NCBI GenBank assembly: GCA_902594485.1
Contig: CACJMJ010000006.1
Span: 1 to 38,390, forward strand
DNA: 38,390 nucleotides
DNA from: an uncultured Bacteroidota bacterium
Lineage (GTDB): Bacteria; Bacteroidota; Bacteroidia; Flavobacteriales; Flavobacteriaceae
Reading direction: 5' to 3'
A model generated the notes under the pieces. It was not told the DNA's origin. It saw only the letters and a list, made by a program, of their open reading frames with translations, and ran no database searches. The position numbers were made by a program, and so were the translations under genes. Numbering within the stretch: position 1 is the first letter of the stretch; each line of letters opens with the position of its first letter. Shown piece by piece: positions 33,218-38,390 of this stretch.

Positions 33218-33997
33218 TTACTCAATAAGTTCTCTTATTCTTATGTTTTTAAACTCTATTGGGTGACCTTCAGACTGAAGTGAAATATACCCTTCCTTAA
33301 GTGGCTCACCAATTCTATCTGTAAAGTTATCAGATAAATAGCCTCCACCAATTTTAATATTTGAGTATGTCATAACTGTGTCTTTGTCTATTACATGGTG
33401 CACAATGGAATCTGAATAAACAATAAATTCAACACTAACCCAATCTTCATTATGGTATGTTTTAGAATTAGAAGAAATACAATGTTTCAAAGCTTGAGAT
33501 CCATTAATATCAACTTCAGTTCCAGGTGAACACATATTTAAAGTTGGTCTATCTCTTTCTCCTGATCCTCCTAAAAATTGTGCTTCTATACTTACTGGGA
33601 ACTCCTGATCTATGAACATCTTCGATGGATCTTCAGAATGAAGCATTACACCACTATTCTTGTAATTCCATGCTTCATTTTCATTTTTTAATTGATTTGC
33701 ATGCTCACCATAGAACCTGTAGTCCATCTTTAAGTGATAATTTTTGAACTTCTTTTTTGTATAAAAAAGATGCCCAAACTTTTCATCAAATGAGTCATAA
33801 TCACTGTACGAAACTCTAATTACTCCATCTCTTACACTAAATGTATTTCTGTAATTGTTATTTAACTCATATCCAGCAATTTTCATCTCCCATCCACTAA
33901 GACTTTCTCCATCAAAAAGAGATATCCATTCTTCATTTTCAGTGTCACAGTTAATTGATAGAATGCTGATCAAGCTAATAAATATGTAAGGTCTCAT
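33218..33997 (-). CDS. DUF1080 (3-keto-disaccharide hydrolase-like) lipoprotein
   Basis: 259 residues, ATG start. The signal ends at S-I-N-C-D (Cys17; Asn at -1 is atypical for a lipobox). The domain opens with W-I-S-L-F-D-G-E-S-L-S-G-W-E, the hallmark of DUF1080/GH-like proteins, then F-S-V-R-D-G-V-I-R-V, F-K-N-Y-H-L-K-M-D-Y-R-F, N-S-G-V-M-L-H-S and a C-terminal I-S-L-Q-S-E-G-H-P-I-E-F-K-N-I-R-I-R. These are concanavalin-like jelly-roll proteins; some hydrolyse 3-keto-glycosides, many probably bind or cleave other glycans. It should lie in the periplasm or on the outer membrane. No oxidoreductase of the 3-keto pathway is adjacent, so the substrate is open. Confidence 0.87.
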   Translation of the reverse strand: MRPYIFISLISILSINCDTENEEWISLFDGESLSGWEMKIAGYELNNNYRNTFSVRDGVIRVSYSDYDSFDEKFGHLFYTKKKFKNYHLKMDYRFYGEHANQLKNENEAWNYKNSGVMLHSEDPSKMFIDQEFPVSIEAQFLGGSGERDRPTLNMCSPGTEVDINGSQALKHCISSNSKTYHNEDWVSVEFIVYSDSIVHHVIDKDTVMTYSNIKIGGGYLSDNFTDRIGEPLKEGYISLQSEGHPIEFKNIRIRELIE

Positions 33998-34042
33998 ATC
34001 TCTAAGGTATAATTTTAAAACCTTTTTTCATAAATTGTTATT

Positions 34043-35689
34043 ATGAAAAAGCCTTACTTAATTTGTTTTTTAACTTTAATTCTTTCTCTTGTTACTAGTG
34101 AATTCTTGTCTTCCCAAGAAAATAATAGACAGGAGTTAGAGGGATTGTTTACTGATTGGCGTCAATTTGAATTTCCGCCATTAAAAAATGGAGCTCCAGA
34201 TTATTCAAATGAAACCTTCAAAAATAGAATGCCAGAATTTAGAAAGTTAAGAGATAGACTAATTAAGATAGATAAATCAGAGTTAGAAGCTAAAAGTAAA
34301 ATTGATTGGTCAATAATATGGGCTGAAATGAATGGTTTTGAATTTAATTTTAGAGTTCTAAAACCATGGGAAAGAGATCCAGCATATTATAAATCAGTAT
34401 GGATGTATAGAAGTGATGTTCCAGCTCATGAAGGGCCTACACACCACAGTGTTATTGAAATATGGCAGTATAGTTTTCCACTTTCAAAAAATGATTCATC
34501 TAAACTTGATAAGCAGCTTCAAGTAATACCCATATTAAATGAGCAGGCAAAATCAAATTTAATAGGTAATGCAAAAGATCTTTGGATTGCTGGCATAAGA
34601 GATATTGATAGGCAAACAAGAGACCTAAAATCAATATTGAATTATCCAGATGTAAATAATAATAAGAGTCTAGTTAATACTATAAATAAAGCTATAGAAT
34701 CTACAGAGAGTTTTTCAGAATGGTTAAAAACTGAATCTTCAAAAAAAGATGGACCCTCTGGAATTGGAAAAGAAAATTATACCTGGTATCAGCAAAATGT
34801 TCATCTTGTCCCACTGACATGGGATGATGAAGTAATGATCTTAAAAAGAGAGCTTGCCAGAGCCTGGGCATCATTAAAATTAGAGGAGCATAAGAATAGG
34901 AACTTACCAAAACTAATTCCTGCATCTACTTCAGAAGAATATGATCTTCTTGTAAATCAAGCCTCAAAGGAATTACTAAATTTTCTAGATAAAGAACAAA
35001 TACTCGATGTCAAAGATTTTTATAGTGATGCCCTTAATGAACATCTTGGAGGCTATATTCCGGAAGATAAAAGAAACTTTTTTTGGATAACTGCACACCT
35101 TGATCCAAAGCCACTTTTCTCTCACTTTTTTCATTGGTTTGAATTAGCAGAAATGGATTTTAATCCAAGTCAAAATATTATAAGGAAAGAACCTCTATTG
35201 TATAATATTTTTGATAGCAGGAACGAGGGAGTAGCAACAGGAGTAGAAGAAATGTTTATGCAGACAGGGCTTTATGAAAATAGTCCTAGATCAAAAGAAA
35301 TAGTATATATATTAATTGCTCAAAGAGCAGCTAGGGGATTAGGGTCTTTATATGCTCATGCAAACCTAATGAGTATGGAAGAAGCAGGGAAAATACATTC
35401 TGAATATACGCCTAGAGGTTGGATGAAAACAGAGAAAGAACTTTTAATATTTGAACAGCATTTATACTTAAGACAGCCTGGTTATGGAACTAGCTACATA
35501 ACTGGAAAGTATTTATTTGAAAATGCACTTGCTGAATTTTCTCGATTAAATGAGAATAATGTTTCAGCTAATTTGAAGAGTTTCTTCAATAAATTAATAA
35601 GTGTTGGGAACATTCCAATGACACTTTTTCATTGGGAAATTAATAATGACTCATCAGTTATTAGCAAAATTATACCAGGTCTAGACTAG
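34043..35689 (+). CDS. Exported DUF885-like protein, zinc motif unclear
   Basis: 548 residues, signal peptide ending in L-S-S-Q. Long alpha-helical sequence with D-R-L-I-K-I-D-K-S near the N-terminus, Y-T-W-Y-Q-Q-N-V-H-L-V-P in the middle and E-G-V-A-T-G-V-E-E-M-F late, all in the order seen in DUF885 gluzincin-like proteins. In that family a zinc site H-E-x-x-P-G-H-H precedes E-G-W-A. Here the matching region is S-H-F-F-H-W-F-E (H361, H364, E367), with no H-E-x-x-H. The protein may use a changed site or have lost peptidase activity. It is transcribed alone, divergent from the DUF1080 gene. The family link is moderate and the enzymatic role uncertain. Confidence 0.6.
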   Translation: MKKPYLICFLTLILSLVTSEFLSSQENNRQELEGLFTDWRQFEFPPLKNGAPDYSNETFKNRMPEFRKLRDRLIKIDKSELEAKSKIDWSIIWAEMNGFEFNFRVLKPWERDPAYYKSVWMYRSDVPAHEGPTHHSVIEIWQYSFPLSKNDSSKLDKQLQVIPILNEQAKSNLIGNAKDLWIAGIRDIDRQTRDLKSILNYPDVNNNKSLVNTINKAIESTESFSEWLKTESSKKDGPSGIGKENYTWYQQNVHLVPLTWDDEVMILKRELARAWASLKLEEHKNRNLPKLIPASTSEEYDLLVNQASKELLNFLDKEQILDVKDFYSDALNEHLGGYIPEDKRNFFWITAHLDPKPLFSHFFHWFELAEMDFNPSQNIIRKEPLLYNIFDSRNEGVATGVEEMFMQTGLYENSPRSKEIVYILIAQRAARGLGSLYAHANLMSMEEAGKIHSEYTPRGWMKTEKELLIFEQHLYLRQPGYGTSYITGKYLFENALAEFSRLNENNVSANLKSFFNKLISVGNIPMTLFHWEINNDSSVISKIIPGLD

Positions 35690-35693
35690 GTCG

Positions 35694-35798
35694 CTAAGAG
35701 TTTGCAAGTTGAACCATTATGTAGACTTTAGAAAACATAACAATTAGAAAAACCACGAATAGGATTTCAGGGTAATATTCTTTGGGTATCTTGTTCAT
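35694..35798 (-). CDS. Small single-span membrane protein (34 residues)
   Basis: An ATG-started ORF of 34 residues, beginning M-N-K-I-P-K-E-Y-Y-P-E, then a hydrophobic helix around residues 12-31 (I-L-F-V-V-F-L-I-V-M-F) and a short polar end. It lies between two larger genes where no other coding is visible. A TACATTTG element stands 13 bases before the ATG, and the codon use looks like its neighbours. I know no family for it. It could equally be chance in AT-rich DNA, but the mix of charged head and membrane span with a promoter makes it a fair candidate. Its stop lies 5 bases from that of the convergent DUF885-like gene. Confidence 0.4.
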   Translation of the reverse strand: MNKIPKEYYPEILFVVFLIVMFSKVYIMVQLANS

Positions 35799-35811
35799 TT
35801 TAAACACACCA

Positions 35812-35819
35812 CAAATGTA
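35812..35819 (-). promoter_or_regulatory. Possible -7 promoter element TACATTTG
   Basis: The minus strand reads TACATTTG, a TAnnTTTG match 13 bases before the ATG of the 34-residue ORF, the same spacing as at the Rieske operon. The remaining intergenic stretch to 35906 is AT-rich and shows no other feature I can name. Confidence 0.3.
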
Positions 35820-35906
35820 TATTTTACTTAGATATTTAAATCTAAAATTTTTGTTAATTATATTACAATAGATAGATTTTTTATACTATATAAATAATTT
35901 AGATGT

Positions 35907-36080
35907 ATGAACAGATATGGTCAAATAAAAGATTTATTACTTGGTGATCTAACTTTATCGATTTTTATTTTTGGATGCACAGTTACATTACTTGTTATAA
36001 TTTCTCTTTTTCTATCAACCAAGGAAAAATTTAATTACGATAAAGATTATTATGATCGACACGGTTCACTCCCAAAATAA
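35907..36080 (+). CDS. Small membrane protein (57 residues)
   Basis: An ATG-started ORF of 57 residues. A short amphipathic head (M-N-R-Y-G-Q-I-K-D) is followed by a long hydrophobic segment of about residues 15-37 (L-T-L-S-I-F-I-F-G-C ... I-S-L-F-L) and a charged, Tyr-rich tail K-F-N-Y-D-K-D-Y-Y-D-R-H. The gene stops 5 bases before the ATG of the Met/His-rich protein, so the two are probably cotranscribed and possibly translationally coupled. It would be an inner-membrane protein with one span. I recognise no family. The acidic/His/Tyr tail could bind a metal, but that is a guess. Confidence 0.6.
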   Translation: MNRYGQIKDLLLGDLTLSIFIFGCTVTLLVIISLFLSTKEKFNYDKDYYDRHGSLPK

Positions 36081-36085
36081 TTACT

Positions 36086-36580
36086 ATGAAGAAATTTCTT
36101 ATACCTATAATTCTACTTATTACTTTTAACCTTCACTCTCAGGCTCATATTGGCGTAATGGGCGGAGTTGATCTCGAAAGTGAATACGCTCAAATTGGTA
36201 TGGGCTTGAATTATATGCCCTTTCCAAAAATCTCAATTGGAGCCATGGCAATGGTTACTCCATTTGATGGTGGTGATGACTATATGATTATGTATAATGC
36301 AAAGTATAGCATTAAAAAATTCACTTTAGTTGGAGGGTTGATGACTGGCGATATGACAATGCCTGGTATGAAAACTGGGATGTATTCCTCCTCACATACA
36401 ATGAGAATGGATTCAGAACCTTATTTTGGAATTGAATTTAAACCATTTAAAAATAAAATGTTCAAAGTCTACTACAATCATTCTGATATGATGAAATCTG
36501 TAGGAATAATGATGCCTATTTTAAACATTGGGAAGATGAAAATGAATCATATGGACCATATGGATCATGATCATGATTAA
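36086..36580 (+). CDS. Exported Met/His-rich protein, possible metal binder
   Basis: 164 residues, signal peptide ending in L-H-S-Q. About 24 of the residues are Met (near 15%), spread through Gly- and aromatic-rich beta-strand-like segments (G-M-G-L-N-Y-M-P-F, G-L-M-T-G-D-M-T-M-P-G-M). The tail is M-N-H-M-D-H-M-D-H-D-H-D. Alternating strands suggest a small beta-barrel or beta-sandwich; the Met clusters and the His/Asp tail resemble copper- or silver-binding periplasmic proteins. I do not recognise a named family. It follows the 57-residue membrane protein by 5 bases. Metal binding is a strong hypothesis from composition alone, not shown. Confidence 0.65.
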   Translation: MKKFLIPIILLITFNLHSQAHIGVMGGVDLESEYAQIGMGLNYMPFPKISIGAMAMVTPFDGGDDYMIMYNAKYSIKKFTLVGGLMTGDMTMPGMKTGMYSSSHTMRMDSEPYFGIEFKPFKNKMFKVYYNHSDMMKSVGIMMPILNIGKMKMNHMDHMDHDHD

Positions 36581-36610
36581 GAGTTAGAAATAAATCAATT
36601 TTCCTCGTAA

Positions 36611-37096
36611 CTATGAAAACCATTTGTGTTTGCCAAAGTGATTTCGAGGGACAGGTTGTTTCTTTTCTAAATACCATTTGTAACCCCTCAAAACTGAGTT
36701 TAAGTATTTTTTTAACCCCGGATTAATAACTAAAGTGTGTATTATAAAATAAATGATTTTATTTCTATTGCTAAAGACATGGGGATAAACTGTTATTTTA
36801 AGTTTTGACCTTTCATCACCGGTAATTTCCCAAATAACTTTAGATTTCCTGCCATTTTCCCTTCCAATATTTAGCTCATATCCTTTCCCTTCATCCCATT
36901 TATAAAATTTCCTGTGAAGTATTACCCCATTCAAATACTCTAATATATCTTCATGTTTATTTTTATCCCAATTAACAATTTTATTAGATTTACAGAAAGG
37001 ATGAGTTTTATTTAGGTTTCCAGGTTCCGAAATAATTTGCCAAACTTTTTTACAGTCAAAATCTAAGTCAATTGAACAGCTTACAGGTAGAATCAT
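36611..37096 (-). CDS. SRPBCC-superfamily protein
   Basis: 161 residues from the ATG at 37096; a TTG two codons upstream is the only alternative. The sequence begins with the strand P-V-S-C-S-I-D-L-D-F-D, then V-W-Q-I-I-S-E-P-G-N-L-N-K-T-H-P-F-C, which is the START/Bet v1-like (SRPBCC) entry. It continues with strands ending in K-V-I-W-E-I-T-G and L-K-I-T-V-Y-P-H, and closes with a long helix P-G-L-K-K-Y-L-N-S-V-L-R-G-Y-K-W-Y. These helix-grip proteins bind hydrophobic ligands such as lipids or polyketides. It is 20 bases downstream of the ADP-ribosylglycohydrolase-like gene, hence same transcript. No ligand can be named. Confidence 0.7.
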   Translation of the reverse strand: MILPVSCSIDLDFDCKKVWQIISEPGNLNKTHPFCKSNKIVNWDKNKHEDILEYLNGVILHRKFYKWDEGKGYELNIGRENGRKSKVIWEITGDERSKLKITVYPHVFSNRNKIIYFIIHTLVINPGLKKYLNSVLRGYKWYLEKKQPVPRNHFGKHKWFS

Positions 37097-37116
37097 TTTC
37101 AATATTTAAATATTTA

Positions 37117-38390
37117 TTATTTTGGAATTAACCATAATTTATCCTCTGAATCAATCTCTCCATTAAGCTCTTCAATAACTACCTTCTCTACTATTTTTAT
37201 CCCATTTTTTGCCATATTTTCAAATGTATCTATCCCGTCATTAGGGAAATTTTTTCTTGTTCTATGAATATTAAACTTACTTGAAAGTTCCATATCAAAT
37301 TCTTTTTCAATCATTTCTCTACCAATTATAAATCCGATTAACCCTCCCCACGTTGATGTTGGATTATCAGAGTCCCAACCAGAAAGTGTTCCAATTTTAA
37401 TTGTCTCTTTTAAGTCACCTTCTCCATAAAATAAACTTACAAGACTAGAAGCAAAATTAATTCCAGCGGCGAAACAACCATTACAATATAAATTTTTAGA
37501 TGTTATGTCATAATTGTCTTGTTGATTGACTTGATATCTAAAGTAAATAGAATCTCTTGTCTGTTCCCATTTAATCCCAGACTCATATAAATCTTTTACA
37601 TAATCATACATTTTTGCAGGATATAAATTATTATCGAGTTTAGATCTAGACTCATCGGCCAGCCATAACATTTTTTCTTTAATTGATTTAAATCCTTTTG
37701 GATTTGATGCATTTGAATACATTTTAACATAAAACTCTGCTATTTCTTGGGCTTCTTTTCGAGCTGTTGTTTGAATTGGCAGTCTTGCCATCTCTATTGA
37801 GAAATCAGGTTTTGTGGGTGAGAATAAACCAAAAATTTCAGTTGTTAATTGAGCATCAATCATATCATAAAATTCATTTTTTTCAGGATTACTAGTTTCA
37901 GGTGGCTCAAACCCTTCCAACATTAGGTCAAGTGCTCTTTGGTTTGAAACCCATAAATAGTTTTCTTCTTCAGTGTCTATATGCTCAAGCCACCCTTCTC
38001 TAATTTGAGATGATGTTAAAATATTAGTTTTATGAAGATTATGTAAATACTGATACATATACTCAATATCAGTATCATCATCTGATCCCCAAATTTCATC
38101 TACTGATTTCAAAACAAAATCAATTTTAATGTTTGATTTGTCTATTGTGTCATCTTCCCAAATACTTCTTTGATCAGTTTTGCCCCAGTCTTCTCTTGTG
38201 TAAAAATCACCCGTCTTAATTTCTCCAATATTTCCAACCTTATCATTTTCTGTTATTAAACCAGTCCAGTTTGCAATTGATTGACCAAGCCAAAAACCTT
38301 CAAGTTGATCTTGATACTTTTCTTTTGATATTTCAATAAATGCTTGTTGGTCTGTGTTTAATGAATTGCATGAAACAATTACAGATATAA
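37117..38390 (-). CDS. Exported ADP-ribosylglycohydrolase-family protein, 5' end cut by window
   Basis: The frame is open from the window edge to the stop at 37117, about 424 residues. A TTG at 38112 is internal and not the start. The edge encodes the end of a lipoprotein signal (I-V-S-C-N) followed by Q-L-E-G-F-W-L-G-Q-S-I-A-N-W-T-G-L, the ADP-ribosylglycohydrolase opening. The metal-site elements follow: W-E-D-D-T early, G-S-D-D-D-T-D next, and late S-G-W-D-S-D-N-P-T-S-T-W-G-G-L-I-G, where the family usually has G-G-D-T-D-T. Most members remove ADP-ribose inside the cell; this one appears to be a periplasmic or surface lipoprotein and so may act on another N- or O-glycosidic bond. It is cotranscribed with an SRPBCC gene downstream. 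Confidence 0.8.
   Translation of the reverse strand, partial: ISVIVSCNSLNTDQQAFIEISKEKYQDQLEGFWLGQSIANWTGLITENDKVGNIGEIKTGDFYTREDWGKTDQRSIWEDDTIDKSNIKIDFVLKSVDEIWGSDDDTDIEYMYQYLHNLHKTNILTSSQIREGWLEHIDTEEENYLWVSNQRALDLMLEGFEPPETSNPEKNEFYDMIDAQLTTEIFGLFSPTKPDFSIEMARLPIQTTARKEAQEIAEFYVKMYSNASNPKGFKSIKEKMLWLADESRSKLDNNLYPAKMYDYVKDLYESGIKWEQTRDSIYFRYQVNQQDNYDITSKNLYCNGCFAAGINFASSLVSLFYGEGDLKETIKIGTLSGWDSDNPTSTWGGLIGFIIGREMIEKEFDMELSSKFNIHRTRKNFPNDGIDTFENMAKNGIKIVEKVVIEELNGEIDSEDKLWLIPK

Noticed and set aside
33214-33225. TTG start four codons upstream for the GNAT gene
   Set aside because: It would overlap the preceding gene by 8 bases and adds no conserved residue; the ATG at 33213 fits the family start.
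38110-38112. TTG as the start of the ADP-ribosylglycohydrolase-like gene
   Set aside because: The frame continues to the window edge and encodes family sequence and a lipobox upstream of this codon.
1-38390. Mobile elements, phage genes, tRNA or rRNA
   Set aside because: No transposase, integrase, phage structural gene, terminal repeats or tRNA-like cloverleaf was seen in the genes or gaps; the gaps are short and AT-rich.

Overview
This 38.4 kb window is AT-rich (about 30% GC by eye), densely coding DNA that reads as a chromosome segment of a marine-type Flavobacteriaceae/Bacteroidota bacterium. Supporting signs are many exported proteins whose signal peptides end in ...SQ or ...AQ, Bacteroidota-style lipoproteins (Cys followed by Ser/Lys/Asp), a YpdA-type bacillithiol disulfide reductase, DUF5117/DUF4953-type metzincins, a TorF-type porin linked to amt/glnK, A-rich leaders with no Shine-Dalgarno, and several TAnnTTTG promoter elements. 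The taxonomic call is an inference. I saw no rRNA, tRNA, CRISPR array, insertion sequence or phage gene. Both ends cut through genes: the first lacks only its first codons, and the last lacks its start.

Layout. 1-3.4 kb: three small NTF2/SnoaL-like lipoproteins and two paralogous secreted proteins with dimeric alpha/beta-barrel-like repeats. 3.5-4.4 kb: a secreted alpha/beta hydrolase. 4.4-6.1 kb: a tight operon of exported Rieske protein, b561-like membrane protein and YceI-like protein, probably a periplasmic redox module. 6.2-8.5 kb: a Rieske non-heme iron oxygenase and an exported M20 carbamoylase-type amidohydrolase. 8.5-10.6 kb: YpdA, a flavodoxin-fold quinone reductase and a DUF1643 protein. 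10.6-12.3 kb: a mosaic lipoprotein (InlB-like repeat, HExxH peptidase, TETTS tandem linker, cupredoxin). 12.4-17.1 kb: an operon of FAD oxidoreductase, GntP transporter and two SGNH-hydrolase lipoproteins. 17.2-19.5 kb: torF-like porin, glnK and amt, for ammonium uptake, with a palindromic upstream region.

19.6-28.3 kb is the most interesting part. It is a divergent locus. The left arm has a methyltransferase, a Tas-type aldo/keto reductase, a 1011-residue kinase / M23 / class III PLP-enzyme fusion, and an exported SOUL heme protein. The right arm has an APC amino-acid permease, an aldo/keto reductase-RidA fusion, and a ParB-fold protein resembling free-serine kinases. Together these suggest import of an amino alcohol or hydroxy-amino acid, phosphorylation, PLP-dependent phosphate elimination, RidA hydrolysis of the enamine/imine, and reduction of the aldehyde. 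This pathway is an inference.

28.3-38.4 kb: a metzincin, a trans-acting enoyl reductase-like protein, a DUF4886-type SGNH hydrolase, a GNAT acetyltransferase, a DUF1080 lipoprotein and a DUF885-like protein with no clear HExxH. Two small membrane ORFs follow (34 and 57 residues), then a strikingly Met/His-rich exported protein, an SRPBCC protein, and an ADP-ribosylglycohydrolase-family protein that carries an export signal.
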